A DNA stretch of 64,000 nucleotides. Source: Crocinitomicaceae bacterium (GTDB taxonomy: Bacteria; Bacteroidota; Bacteroidia; Flavobacteriales_D; Crocinitomicaceae). Of the stretch, positions 28,544 through 39,476 are shown piece after piece (the first letter of the stretch is position 1; each line of letters starts with the position of its first letter). Both the position numbers and the translations under genes were made by a program. A model generated the notes under the pieces. That model did no database searches and had not been told where the DNA came from. It worked only from the letters and a program-made list of their open reading frames with translations. The stretch spans positions 248,001 through 312,000 of the forward strand of contig JADJGJ010000002.1 of NCBI GenBank assembly GCA_016708105.1. The letters are read 5' to 3'.

Positions 28544-30334
28544 ATGTCAGCAACAGTTCACTCTGCTCAAGGACATCACCACAAGGAAAGTTTTATTACT
28601 AAATATATTTTCAGTCAGGACCATAAAATGATTGGAAAACAATATTTGGTGACGGCAATATTTATGGCTGTGGTAGCTGTTATTCTTTCCATTCTATTCC
28701 GTATTCAACTTGCATGGCCAGGTGAAAGCAATAGTGTGTTATCATTTTTCCTTGGTGATACTTGGGCTCCTGATGGTATTATGAACCGAGGGATGTATCT
28801 TGGATTGGTAACAATTCACGGCACAATCATGGTGTTCTTCGTTTTAACCGCAGGATTGTCTGGTACCTTCAGTAATATTCTTATTCCACTTCAGTTAGGA
28901 GCAAGAGACATGGCTTCTGGATTGCTGAATATGATCTCATATTGGTTGTTCTTCTTGTCTTGCGCTTTGATGATGTATTCTCTGTTCATTGAGACTGGTC
29001 CAGCGAATGCCGGATGGACAATTTACCCTCCACTGTCTGTGTATGAAGAGGCAATTGGTGGTTCTGGAATGGGAATGACTTTGTGGCTTCTTTCAATGAC
29101 TTTGTTTGTTGCATCTTCATTACTTGGATCTTTGAACTACATCGTTACTGTATTAAATCTTAGAACAAAAGGAATGAAAATGACTAGAATGCCACTTACA
29201 GTCTGGGCATTTTTTGTTACGGCAATCATCGGTGTACTTTCATTTCCGGTATTGGTTTCTTGCGTGGTTCTATTATTAATGGATAGAACTTTGGGTACTA
29301 GTTTTTATGTTAATGATGCAATCATAGGTTCTGAAATTCTTGAACAATCTGGAGGATCTCCAATTTTATTTGAACACCTCTTCTGGTTCCTCGGTCACCC
29401 TGAGGTATACATCGTGCTTCTTCCAGCATTAGGTATTACGTCAGAAATTGTTTCTAATAATGCAAGAAAACCAATTTTTGGATATCGAGCGATGATTGGA
29501 TCAATTTTGGCTATAGCTTTCTTGTCTTGCATTGTTTGGGGTCACCATATGTTTGTGACTGGGATGAATCCATTCCTTGGTGGTGTTTTTGTATTTACAA
29601 CTCTTTTGATTGCTATTCCTTCAGCGGTGAAGGTGTTTAACTATTTGACTACGCTTTGGCGTGGTAATATTCGCTTTACTCCGGCAATGTTATTTTCAAT
29701 TGGTCTGGTATCATCCTTCATTACTGGAGGTATTACTGGTTTGATACTCGCGGATTCAGCGCTAGACATGCAGGTTCATGATACTTATTTTGTTGTTGCT
29801 CACTTCCACGTTGTAATGGGACTGTCAGCTATTTTTGGAATGTTCGCTGGAGTGTATCATTGGTTCCCGAAAATGTATGGTCGCATGATGCATTCAAAAA
29901 TGGGTATGGTGCATTTTTGGTTGACATTCATTTGTGCTTATGGGGTGTTTTTTCCAATGCACTTTGTAGGTATTGGCGGTGCCCCACGCAGATATTATGA
30001 TTACTCGGTTTATGAAGGTTTTGATAACAATCAATTGGGTATGATCATGGATTTAAATGTGATTATTACCATTTTTGCTATTATTGGAGGCCTTGCTCAG
30101 GCAATCTTCATATTCAATTTCTTTTACAGCGCTAGAAGAGGACAGGTTGCCCCTCAAAATCCTTGGAAGAGTAATTCCTTGGAGTGGACAACCCCTGTTG
30201 AACACATCCACGGAAACTGGCCTGGTGAGCTTCCTGAAGTACATCGTTGGCCTTATGATTACTCTAAACCTGGTTGGGATGATGATTTCGTCCCACAAAC
30301 AGTCCCTGTGCATGAAGGGGAAGAGGAGCATTAA
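28544..30334 (+). CDS. coxA: Cytochrome c oxidase subunit I
   Basis: Catalytic heme-copper subunit that reduces oxygen to water and pumps protons. Seen: 12 hydrophobic segments; HGTIMVFF (heme a ligand His), GHPEVYIVLLPALGI near residue 284 with the CuB His and the Tyr of the His-Tyr pair, WGHHMFVTGM (CuB His pair), and HDTYFVVAHFHVVMG near 420 (heme ligands). The PEVY Glu marks an A-family enzyme. 596 residues. Both termini are His-rich (HSAQGHHHKE and HEGEEEH). Last gene of the operon; genes for subunits III and IV are not in this window. Confidence 0.96.
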   Translation: MSATVHSAQGHHHKESFITKYIFSQDHKMIGKQYLVTAIFMAVVAVILSILFRIQLAWPGESNSVLSFFLGDTWAPDGIMNRGMYLGLVTIHGTIMVFFVLTAGLSGTFSNILIPLQLGARDMASGLLNMISYWLFFLSCALMMYSLFIETGPANAGWTIYPPLSVYEEAIGGSGMGMTLWLLSMTLFVASSLLGSLNYIVTVLNLRTKGMKMTRMPLTVWAFFVTAIIGVLSFPVLVSCVVLLLMDRTLGTSFYVNDAIIGSEILEQSGGSPILFEHLFWFLGHPEVYIVLLPALGITSEIVSNNARKPIFGYRAMIGSILAIAFLSCIVWGHHMFVTGMNPFLGGVFVFTTLLIAIPSAVKVFNYLTTLWRGNIRFTPAMLFSIGLVSSFITGGITGLILADSALDMQVHDTYFVVAHFHVVMGLSAIFGMFAGVYHWFPKMYGRMMHSKMGMVHFWLTFICAYGVFFPMHFVGIGGAPRRYYDYSVYEGFDNNQLGMIMDLNVIITIFAIIGGLAQAIFIFNFFYSARRGQVAPQNPWKSNSLEWTTPVEHIHGNWPGELPEVHRWPYDYSKPGWDDDFVPQTVPVHEGEEEH

Positions 30335-30354
30335 CGAATTCTGAAACACATATC

Positions 30355-30387
30355 AAAAAACCCGGTGGCAACTCCATCGGGTTTTTT
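30355..30387 (+). terminator. Intrinsic terminator closing the act-cox operon
   Basis: A 14-bp stem AAAAAACCCGGTGG / CCATCGGGTTTTTT with one G-T pair and a five-base loop, starting 20 bases after the coxA stop. Confidence 0.9.
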
Positions 30388-30409
30388 ATCTTTATAAAAA
30401 TTTTAATCA

Positions 30410-31429
30410 GTGGAATCATTCGATTACAGAGATGATGAAAGTCTAAAGAAGGACGAAGAATTTGATCAGGTCCTAAGACCCAAGGTCTTTGGTGATTTCG
30501 CAGGGCAGGGAAAAGTAATTGATAATCTCTCGGTTTTCGTTGCCGCTGCAAAAAAGAGAAATGAACCATTGGATCATGTGCTTCTTCACGGTCCTCCAGG
30601 TCTCGGTAAAACTACCCTCGCAAATATTATTGCTAATGAGTTAGGTGTAGGAATTAAAATAACGTCTGGACCGGTGCTGGATAAACCCGGCGATTTGGCT
30701 GGATTGCTTACGAATTTACAGGTGGGTGATGTTTTGTTTATTGATGAAATCCACCGATTGAGTCCTGTTGTTGAAGAATATTTGTATTCTGCGATGGAAG
30801 ATTTTACCATTGACATTATGATTGATAGTGGCCCCAGTGCTCGAACAGTCCAGTTAACGCTCAATCCGTTTACGTTGATAGGTGCTACAACCCGCAGTGG
30901 ATTGCTAACTGCCCCCTTACGAGCACGATTTGGCATCAATAGCAGATTGGAATACTATGATTCGAATATTCTATCAAAAATTGTAACTAGAGCATCCGGA
31001 ATTTTAGAAATAGGAATTGAAATGCTGGCTTCTGATGAAATTGCAAGACGAAGCAGAGGAACACCTCGTATTGCAAATGCCTTGTTGAGAAGAGTAAGAG
31101 ATTTTGCACAAATTAAAGGCACTGGTTTTATTGACTTGAAAATTGCGCATTATGCCTTAGAGGCGCTTAATGTTGATCAGTATGGTCTTGATGAAATGGA
31201 TAATAAAATTCTCAACGTCATTATTGATAAATTCAGCGGAGGACCTGTAGGGCTGACAACTATTGCGACAGCTGTTGGTGAGAATGCTGGAACCTTAGAG
31301 GAGGTTTATGAGCCCTTTCTTATTAAAGAGGGTTTCCTCATGAGAACACCCAGAGGCAGAAAAGCTACTGAAAAAGCCTATAAACATCTCGGAAAAAATT
31401 TTGGCTATTTACAAGGGGGATTATTTTAA
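30410..31429 (+). CDS. ruvB: Holliday junction branch-migration ATPase RuvB
   Basis: AAA+ hexameric motor that drives branch migration with RuvA in recombinational repair. Seen: N-terminal [12 protein letters not shown], Walker [10 protein letters not shown], Walker B DEIHRL, sensor GATTRSGLL, arginine finger [15 protein letters not shown], and the C-terminal winged helix with [16 protein letters not shown]. 339 residues from a GTG at 30410. queG overlaps it by one base (TAATG), so the two are co-transcribed. ruvA lies far away at 57.5 kb beside sprA. Confidence 0.96.
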   Translation: MESFDYRDDESLKKDEEFDQVLRPKVFGDFAGQGKVIDNLSVFVAAAKKRNEPLDHVLLHGPPGLGKTTLANIIANELGVGIKITSGPVLDKPGDLAGLLTNLQVGDVLFIDEIHRLSPVVEEYLYSAMEDFTIDIMIDSGPSARTVQLTLNPFTLIGATTRSGLLTAPLRARFGINSRLEYYDSNILSKIVTRASGILEIGIEMLASDEIARRSRGTPRIANALLRRVRDFAQIKGTGFIDLKIAHYALEALNVDQYGLDEMDNKILNVIIDKFSGGPVGLTTIATAVGENAGTLEEVYEPFLIKEGFLMRTPRGRKATEKAYKHLGKNFGYLQGGLF

Positions 31430-32361
31430 TGAATAGGACAGAGTTGACTAGTCAAATCAGATTAAAAGCACTTGAACTTGGAATTTCTTCAATTGGTTTT
31501 TCTAAATCAGAATTTCTAGAATCAGAGGCTAAAAAATATGATGCTTGGTTAAATAATAATTATCAGGGTAAGATGGATTATATGTCCAGAAATGTTGATA
31601 AACGTTTGGATCCAGGCCTGTTGGTTGAAAATGCAAAATCCGTAATTTCTGTTCTTCACAACTATTATCCTGAACAGAATTTGTTTGATAAAAATTCACT
31701 TAAAGTATCGCGGTATGCCTACGGTGAAGATTATCATTACGTGCTGAAAGATAAATTATATGAATTGCTCAATTTTATTAAAGAGAAAGTAGGTGATGTT
31801 TCAGCAAGAGTTTTCACTGATTCTGCCCCTGTTTTGGAGAGGGCTTGGGCAATGCGCAGCGGACTTGGTTGGATTGGAAAAAATGCAAATTTGATAAGTA
31901 AACAAGCTGGTTCTTATTTTTTTCTCGGAGAGATCATTATAGATGTGGAATTTGATTATAATTCAGCCGTAACTGACCACTGTGGTTCGTGCACCAAGTG
32001 CATTGATGCCTGTCCAACTGATGCAATCTTAAAACCACAAGTTGTGGATGGTTCAAAGTGCATATCTTATCTTACGATAGAGCTGAAAGAGAATCTCATC
32101 CCACGCGAATTTCAGAGTAAATTAAATAATTGGATTTTTGGTTGTGATATCTGTCAAGAAGTTTGTCCTTGGAATCGATTTGCAAAACCAACGCTTGAGC
32201 CTAGATTTAAACCTATTTTATCAGCCCAACTGATCAACTCAATTAGCAATAGCATGACTGATTTAGATTTTAAAACGATTTTCCACTCTTCCCCAATCCT
32301 CAGAACTGGTAAGTCCGGATTATTGCGAAACATCGATTCATCGCTTAATATAAAAGTTTAA
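31429..32361 (+). CDS. queG: Epoxyqueuosine reductase QueG
   Basis: Cobalamin-dependent iron-sulfur enzyme for the last step of queuosine tRNA modification, epoxyqueuosine to queuosine. Seen: catalytic Asp131 in VFTDSAPVLERAWA, and two [4Fe-4S] sites formed from Cys185, 188, 191, 195 (CGSCTKCIDACP), Cys211 and Cys239, 242, 246 (CDICQEVCPWN). 310 residues, the short form without the C-terminal HEAT repeat. Start codon overlaps the ruvB stop. Confidence 0.95.
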   Translation: MNRTELTSQIRLKALELGISSIGFSKSEFLESEAKKYDAWLNNNYQGKMDYMSRNVDKRLDPGLLVENAKSVISVLHNYYPEQNLFDKNSLKVSRYAYGEDYHYVLKDKLYELLNFIKEKVGDVSARVFTDSAPVLERAWAMRSGLGWIGKNANLISKQAGSYFFLGEIIIDVEFDYNSAVTDHCGSCTKCIDACPTDAILKPQVVDGSKCISYLTIELKENLIPREFQSKLNNWIFGCDICQEVCPWNRFAKPTLEPRFKPILSAQLINSISNSMTDLDFKTIFHSSPILRTGKSGLLRNIDSSLNIKV

Positions 32362-32407
32362 CCAAACTTTCATTTCTTAAGTTACTGTTACTTTTCTTCG
32401 TAATCCG

Positions 32408-32437
32408 TTGAACCAACCGTTCATTTTGTTATATTTG
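32408..32437 (+). promoter_or_regulatory. Promoter of the HYR adhesin locus
   Basis: TTG at 32408-32410, a 19-base spacer and TATATTTG at 32430-32437: an exact match to the Bacteroidota form. Predicted start of transcription near 32444, 14 bases before the GTG start codon. An intact promoter argues that the locus was expressed until recently, or still is. Confidence 0.6.
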
Positions 32438-32457
32438 AGACTTCACATTTAACCTAA

Positions 32458-35400
32458 GTGAGACTACTATACTCCATTATTCTCTACCATTTTCATGGTA
32501 ATATTCTGCGATTTGCCCTGTTGGCTTTTAGTCTCCTGTATGTGTTTTCGGGAAAAACTCAGGTGACCGTTGAATTTAGAATAAGATGGGTGAACACCAC
32601 TATCCCTCATACTGTTGATGGAGGTATTGGCTCTGCTGATCCCACTTGGGAGTATTCTATCACAGATGTTCCGGCCAATAACACACAATCAGGCGCAGTG
32701 TCTCTTATAGACACTTCTTGTTTTTCAGCAAATAACGTGATTAACGATGTGTTTTTTTCTCAAGTTTATAATTGTCCGGCAGATATTCCAACCAGTTACA
32801 ATTTCACCTGGTCGGCCTATGACGATGATGGTTTATTACCTGTAAATTTGAATGATGCTTATGGGACTGAAACAATTGCAATCAATCCCGGTGCTTGGCT
32901 TTACCCTACCGGCGTATGGACGTTTGCAGCAATTAGGACAATTTCAATACCAGGTCTTCTAAATTGCACCGGGACAGGGAATACAAATTTCAGGTTGAGA
33001 CTCGAATATCGCACTATTGGCTCCAATGACGATATTTTACCCCCAACAATAGCCTGTCCCGCTGACCAGACAGTAACATTAACCCCAACCTGTGATTATA
33101 CTTTGCTTGATTATACTGCGTTGCCGGTAACTTCTGATAACTGTTCTGGTGCAATCACGGTAACGCAAAGTCCTCTTCCTGGTACTGTAATAAATTCTGA
33201 TCAGATTATCACCTTAACAGCAGATGATGGAACCATTACTACAAACCCAACCAGCACTTGCACATTCAATATTATTACGGATGACATTGTGAATCCGGCA
33301 ATCGTGTGTCCGGCAGATATTGTTCAAAACAACGATGCTGGTTTATGCGGTGCAGTCGTAAATTTTATCGCTCCTGTTGGTACCGATAATTGTGCTGGTC
33401 CGCTTACCACCTTGACAGCAGGGCAAGCTAGTGGAACTCTTTTTCCCGGAGGAACTACAACAAATACGTATACGGTAACTGATGCTCATGGAAATACTGC
33501 TTCTTGCAGTTTTGATATTACAATAAATGATATTGAATCACCTTCCATTACCTGCCCGGCGAATATTACACAGTCTAATGACTTAAATGTATGCGGGGCC
33601 ACGATCACGTATGCCACCCCGGTAGGTACGGATAACTGCGCAGGACCAATAACGGCATTAACAGCAGGACAAGCGAGCGGCACGGTATTCCCAATAGGCA
33701 CCACCACGGTAACGTATGAAGTAACGGATGCAAGCTTAAACACGAGCACCTGTTCATTCAGTGTAACGGTAAACGACACGCAGAATCCGGCGATTACTTG
33801 TCCGGCGAATATTACGCAGTCGAATGACTTAAATGTGTGCGGTGCCACGATCACGTATGCTACCCCGGTGGGTACGGATAACTGCGCAGGACCATTAACG
33901 GCATTAACAGCGGGACAAGCGAGCGGCACAGTGTTCCCAATAGGCACCACCACGGTAACATATGAAGTAACGGATGCAAGCTTAAACACGAGCACCTGTT
34001 CATTCAGTGTAACGGTAAACGACACGCAGAATCCGGCGATTACCTGTCCGGCAGATATCACACAGAATAATGATGCGGGTGTATGCGGTGCCACGATCAC
34101 GTATGCCACCCCGGTAGGTACGGATAACTGCGCGGGACCAGTAACGGCATTAACGGCAGGACAAGCCAGCGGCACAGTATTCCCAGTAGGGGTTACCACG
34201 GTAACGTATGAAGTAACCGATGCGAGCAGCAATACCACAAGCTGTAGTTTTGATGTAACGGTAGATGATACAGAAAATCCGGTGATTGTTTGCCCGGCAG
34301 ATATCACACAGTCTAATGACTTAAATGTATGCGGGGCCACGATCACGTATGCTACCCCGGTAGGTACGGATAACTGCGCAGGACCATTAACGGCATTAAC
34401 GGCGGGACAAGCCAGCGGCACGGTATTCCCAATAGGCACCACCACGGTAACATATGAAGTAACCGATGCAAGTACGAATACCAATACTTGTAGTTTTGAT
34501 GTCACAGTAAACGATACGCAAAATCCGGCGATTACCTGCCCGGCGAATATTACACAGTCTAATGACTTAAATGTATGCGGGGCCACGATCACGTATGCCA
34601 CCCCGGTAGGTACGGATAACTGCGCAGGACCAATAACGGCATTAACAGCAGGACAAGCGAGCGGCACGGTATTCCCAATAGGCACCACCACGGTAACGTA
34701 TGAAGTAACGGATGCAAGCTTAAACACGAGCACCTGTTCATTCAGTGTAACGGTAAACGACACGCAGAATCCGGCGATTACTTGTCCGGCGAATATTACG
34801 CAGTCGAATGACTTAAATGTGTGCGGTGCCACGATCACGTATGCTACCCCGGTGGGTACGGATAACTGCGCAGGACCATTAACGGCATTAACAGCGGGAC
34901 AAGCGAGCGGCACAGTGTTCCCAATAGGCACCACCACGGTAACATATGAAGTAACGGATGCAAGCTTAAACACTAGCACCTGTTCATTCAGTGTAACGGT
35001 AAACGACACGCAGAATCCGGCGATTACCTGTCCGGCAGATATCACACAGAATAATGATGCGGGTGTATGCGGTGCCACGATCACGTATGCCACCCCGGTA
35101 GGTACGGATAACTGCGCGGGACCAGTAACGGCATTAACGGCAGGACAAGCCAGCGGCACAGTATTCCCAGTAGGGGTTACCACGGTAACGTATGAAGTAA
35201 CCGATGCGAGCAGCAATACCACAAGCTGTAGTTTTGATGTAACGGTAGATGATACAGAAAATCCGGTGATTGTTTGCCCGGCAGATATCACACAGTCTAA
35301 TGACTTAAATGTATGCGGGGCCACGATCACGTATGCTACCCCGGTAGGTACGGATAACTGCGCAGGACCATTAACGGCATTAACGGCGGGACAAGCCAGC

Positions 35401-37095
35401 GGCACGGTATTCCCAATAGGCACCACCACGGTAACATATGAAGTAACCGATGCAAGTACGAATACCAATACTTGTAGTTTTGATGTCACAGTAAACGATA
35501 CGCAAAATCCGGCGATTACCTGCCCGGCGAATATTACACAGTCTAATGACTTAAATGTATGCGGGGCCACGATCACGTATGCCACCCCGGTAGGTACGGA
35601 TAACTGCGCAGGACCAATAACGGCATTAACAGCAGGACAAGCGAGCGGCACGGTATTCCCAATAGGCACCACCACGGTAACGTATGAAGTAACGGATGCA
35701 AGCTTAAACACGAGCACCTGTTCATTCAGTGTAACGGTAAACGACACGCAGAATCCGGCGATTACTTGTCCGGCGAATATTACGCAGTCGAATGACTTAA
35801 ATGTGTGCGGTGCCACGATCACGTATGCTACCCCGGTGGGTACGGATAACTGCGCAGGACCATTAACGGCATTAACAGCGGGACAAGCGAGCGGCACAGT
35901 GTTCCCAATAGGCACCACCACGGTAACATATGAAGTAACGGATGCAAGCTTAAACACGAGCACCTGTTCATTCAGTGTAACGGTAAACGACACGCAGAAT
36001 CCGGCGATTACCTGTCCGGCAGATATCACACAGAATAATGATGCGGGTGTATGCGGTGCCACGATCACGTATGCCTCCCCGGTAGGTACGGATAACTGCG
36101 CGGGACCATTAACGGCATTAACGGCAGGACAAGCCAGCGGCACAGTATTCCCAGTAGGGGTTACCACGGTAACGTATGAAGTAACCGATGCGAGCAGCAA
36201 TACCACAAGCTGTAGTTTTGATGTAACGGTAGATGATACAGAAAATCCGGTGATTGTTTGTCCGGCAGATATCACACAGTCTAATGACTTAAATGTATGC
36301 GGTGCCACGATCACGTATGCTACCCCGGTAGGTACGGATAACTGCGCAGGACCATTAACGGCATTAACGGCGGGACAAGCCAGCGGCACGGTATTCCCAA
36401 TAGGCACCACCACGGTAACATATGAAGTAACCGATGCAAGTACGAATACCAATACTTGTAGTTTTGATGTCACAGTAAACGATACGCAAAATCCGGCGAT
36501 TACCTGCCCGGCGAATATTACACAGTCTAATGACTTAAATGTATGCGGGGCCACGATCACGTATGCCACCCCGGTAGGTACGGATAACTGCGCAGGACCA
36601 TTAACGGCATTAACAGCGGGACAAGCGAGCGGCACGGTATTCCCAATAGGCACCACCACGGTAACGTATGAAGTAACGGATGCAAGCTTAAACACGAGCA
36701 CCTGTTCATTCAGTGTAACGGTAAACGACACGCAGAATCCGGCGATTACTTGTCCGGCGAATATTACTCAGTCGAATGACTTAAATGTGTGCGGTGCCAC
36801 GATCACGTATGCTACCCCGGTGGGTACGGATAACTGCGCAGGACCATTAACGGCATTAACGGCAGGGCAAGCGAGCGGCACAGTGTTCCCAATAGGCACC
36901 ACCACGGTAACATATGAAGTAACGGATGCAAGCTTAAACACGAGCACCTGTTCATTCAGTGTAACGGTAAACGACACGCAGAATCCGGCGATTACCTGTC
37001 CGGCAGATATCACACAGAATAATGATGCGGGTGTATGCGGTGCCACGATCACGTATGCCACCCCGGTAGGTACGGATAACTGCGCGGACCAGTAA
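32458..37095 (+). CDS. HYR adhesin, N-terminal open fragment (1545 aa)
   Basis: Open frame from GTG 32458 to a premature stop at 37095. Contains the signal peptide, the unique N-terminal region (VTVEFRIRWVNTTIPHTVDG), the first diverged HYR, and 14 complete 82-residue HYR units plus part of another. Each unit reads roughly CPA(D/N)ITQ..VCGATITYATPVGTDNCAGP..GTVFP(I/V)G..TVTYEVTDAS..CSF.VTV, with two Cys pairs typical of HYR. The stop results from loss of one G in a GGG run near 37086. As written the product would be exported across the inner membrane but lacks the C-terminal T9SS signal. Confidence 0.75.
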   Translation: MRLLYSIILYHFHGNILRFALLAFSLLYVFSGKTQVTVEFRIRWVNTTIPHTVDGGIGSADPTWEYSITDVPANNTQSGAVSLIDTSCFSANNVINDVFFSQVYNCPADIPTSYNFTWSAYDDDGLLPVNLNDAYGTETIAINPGAWLYPTGVWTFAAIRTISIPGLLNCTGTGNTNFRLRLEYRTIGSNDDILPPTIACPADQTVTLTPTCDYTLLDYTALPVTSDNCSGAITVTQSPLPGTVINSDQIITLTADDGTITTNPTSTCTFNIITDDIVNPAIVCPADIVQNNDAGLCGAVVNFIAPVGTDNCAGPLTTLTAGQASGTLFPGGTTTNTYTVTDAHGNTASCSFDITINDIESPSITCPANITQSNDLNVCGATITYATPVGTDNCAGPITALTAGQASGTVFPIGTTTVTYEVTDASLNTSTCSFSVTVNDTQNPAITCPANITQSNDLNVCGATITYATPVGTDNCAGPLTALTAGQASGTVFPIGTTTVTYEVTDASLNTSTCSFSVTVNDTQNPAITCPADITQNNDAGVCGATITYATPVGTDNCAGPVTALTAGQASGTVFPVGVTTVTYEVTDASSNTTSCSFDVTVDDTENPVIVCPADITQSNDLNVCGATITYATPVGTDNCAGPLTALTAGQASGTVFPIGTTTVTYEVTDASTNTNTCSFDVTVNDTQNPAITCPANITQSNDLNVCGATITYATPVGTDNCAGPITALTAGQASGTVFPIGTTTVTYEVTDASLNTSTCSFSVTVNDTQNPAITCPANITQSNDLNVCGATITYATPVGTDNCAGPLTALTAGQASGTVFPIGTTTVTYEVTDASLNTSTCSFSVTVNDTQNPAITCPADITQNNDAGVCGATITYATPVGTDNCAGPVTALTAGQASGTVFPVGVTTVTYEVTDASSNTTSCSFDVTVDDTENPVIVCPADITQSNDLNVCGATITYATPVGTDNCAGPLTALTAGQASGTVFPIGTTTVTYEVTDASTNTNTCSFDVTVNDTQNPAITCPANITQSNDLNVCGATITYATPVGTDNCAGPITALTAGQASGTVFPIGTTTVTYEVTDASLNTSTCSFSVTVNDTQNPAITCPANITQSNDLNVCGATITYATPVGTDNCAGPLTALTAGQASGTVFPIGTTTVTYEVTDASLNTSTCSFSVTVNDTQNPAITCPADITQNNDAGVCGATITYASPVGTDNCAGPLTALTAGQASGTVFPVGVTTVTYEVTDASSNTTSCSFDVTVDDTENPVIVCPADITQSNDLNVCGATITYATPVGTDNCAGPLTALTAGQASGTVFPIGTTTVTYEVTDASTNTNTCSFDVTVNDTQNPAITCPANITQSNDLNVCGATITYATPVGTDNCAGPLTALTAGQASGTVFPIGTTTVTYEVTDASLNTSTCSFSVTVNDTQNPAITCPANITQSNDLNVCGATITYATPVGTDNCAGPLTALTAGQASGTVFPIGTTTVTYEVTDASLNTSTCSFSVTVNDTQNPAITCPADITQNNDAGVCGATITYATPVGTDNCADQ

Positions 37096-37231
37096 CGGCA
37101 TTAACGGCAGGACAAGCCAGGGCACAGTATTCCCAGTAGGGGTTACCACGGTAACGTATGAAGTAACCGATGCGAGCAGCAATACCACAAGCTGTAGTTT
37201 TGATGTAACGGTAGATGATACAGAAAATCCG

Positions 37232-38740
37232 GTGATTGTTTGCCCGGCAGATATCACACAGTCTAATGACTTAAATGTATGCGGGCCACGATCACGTACC
37301 CCGGTAGGTACGGATAACTGCGCAGGACCATTAACGGCATTAACGGCGGGACAAGCCAGCGGCACGGTATTCCCAATAGGCACCACCACGGTAACATATG
37401 AAGTAACCGATGCAAGTACGAATACCAATACTTGTAGTTTTGATGTCACAGTAAACGATACGCAAAATCCGGCGATTACCTGCCCGGCGAATATTACACA
37501 GTCTAATGACTTAAATGTATGCGGGGCCACGATCACGTATGCCACCCCGGTAGGTACGGATAACTGCGCAGGACCATTAACGGCATTAACAGCGGGACAA
37601 GCGAGCGGCACGGTATTCCCAATAGGCACCACCACGGTAACGTATGAAGTAACGGATGCAAGCTTAAACACGAGCACCTGTTCATTCAGTGTAACGGTAA
37701 ACGACACGCAGAATCCGGCGATTACTTGTCCGGCGAATATTACGCAGTCGAATGACTTAAATGTGTGCGGTGCCACGATCACGTATGCTACCCCGGTGGG
37801 TACGGATAACTGCGCAGGACCATTAACGGCATTAACGGCAGGGCAAGCGAGCGGCACAGTGTTCCCAATAGGCACCACCACGGTAACATATGAAGTAACG
37901 GATGCAAGCTTAAACACCAGCACCTGTTCATTCAGTGTAACGGTAAACGACACGCAGAATCCGGCGATTACCTGTCCGGCAGATATCACACAGTATAATG
38001 ACTTAAATGTATGCGGTGCCACGATCACGTATGCTACCCCGGTGGGTACGGATAACTGCGCAGGACCATTAACGGCATTAACGGCAGGACAAGCCAGCGG
38101 CACAGTATTCCCAGTAGGGGTTACCACGGTAACGTATGAAGTAACCGATGCGAGCAGCAATACCACAAGCTGTAGTTTTGATGTAACGGTAGATGATACA
38201 GAAAATCCGGTGATTGTTTGCCCGGCAGATATCACACAGTCTAATGACTTAAATGTATGCGGGGCCACGATCACGTATGCTACCCCGGTAGGTACGGATA
38301 ACTGCGCAGGACCATTAACGGCATTAACGGCGGGACAAGCCAGCGGCACGGTATTCCCAATAGGCACCACCACGGTAACATATGAAGTAACCGATGCAAG
38401 TACGAATACCAATACTTGTAGTTTTGATGTCACAGTAAACGACACGCAAAATCCGGCGATTACCTGCCCGGCGAATATTACACAGTCTAATGACTTAAAT
38501 GTATGCGGAGCCACGATCACGTATGCCACCCCGGTAGGTACGGATAACTGCGCAGGACCATTAACGGCATTAACAGCAGGACAAGCCAGCGGCACGGTAT
38601 TCCCAATAGGCACCACCACGGTAACGTATGAAGTAACGGATGCAAGCTTAAACACGAGCACCTGTTCATTCAGTGTAACGGTAAACGACACGCAGAATCC
38701 GGCGATGTACTTGTCCGGCGAATATTACGCAGTCGAATGA
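37232..38740 (+). pseudogene. HYR adhesin, second open fragment
   Basis: Continuation of the adhesin in a shifted frame, about six HYR units. Its first unit has lost 6 bases (one G in a GGGG run and five bases in the codons for Tyr-Ala), leaving CGPRSRTPVG in place of CGATITYATPVG. It ends a few codons after the inserted G at 38707, reading NPAMYLSGEYYAVE then stop. The ATG-like start is not a plausible independent gene start: no signal peptide and no upstream promoter. Confidence 0.6.
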
Positions 38741-38747
38741 CTTAAAT

Positions 38748-39476
38748 GTGTGCGGTGCCACGATCACGTATGCTACCCCGGTGGGTACGGATAACTGCGC
38801 AGGACCATTAACGGCATTAACGGCAGGGCAAGCGAGCGGCACAGTGTTCCCAATAGGCACCACCACGGTAACATATGAAGTAACGGATGCAAGCTTAAAC
38901 ACGAGCACCTGTTCATTCAGTGTAACGGTAAACGACACGCAGAATCCGGCGATTACCTGTCCGGCAGATATCACACAGAATAATGATGCGGGTGTATGCG
39001 GTGCCACGATCACGTATGCCACCCCGGTAGGTACGGATAACTGCCCTGGACCAGTAACGGCATTAACGGCAGGACAAGCCAGCGGCACAGTATTCCCAGT
39101 AGGGGTTACCACGGTAACGTATGAAGTAACCGATGCGAGCAGCAATACCACAAGCTGTAGTTTTGATGTAACGGTAGATGATACAGAAAATCCGGCGATT
39201 GCTTGCCCGGCAGATATCACACAGTATAATGACTTAAATGTATGCGGGGCCACGATCACGTATGCTACCCCGGTAGGTACGGATAACTGCGCAGGACCAT
39301 TAACGGCATTAACGGCGGGACAAGCCAGCGGCACGGTATTCCCAATAGGCACCACCACGGTAACATATGAAGTAACCGATGCAAGTACGAATACCAATAC
39401 TTGTAGTTTTGATGTCACAGTAAACGATACGCAAAATCCGGCGATGTACCTGCCCGGCGAATATTACACAGTCTAA
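38748..39476 (+). pseudogene. HYR adhesin, third open fragment
   Basis: Three HYR units (types B, C, D) between the inserted G bases at 38707 and 39446; ends NPAMYLPGEYYTV then stop. Contains an unusual D unit with IACPADITQYNDLN. No independent start signal. Confidence 0.6.
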
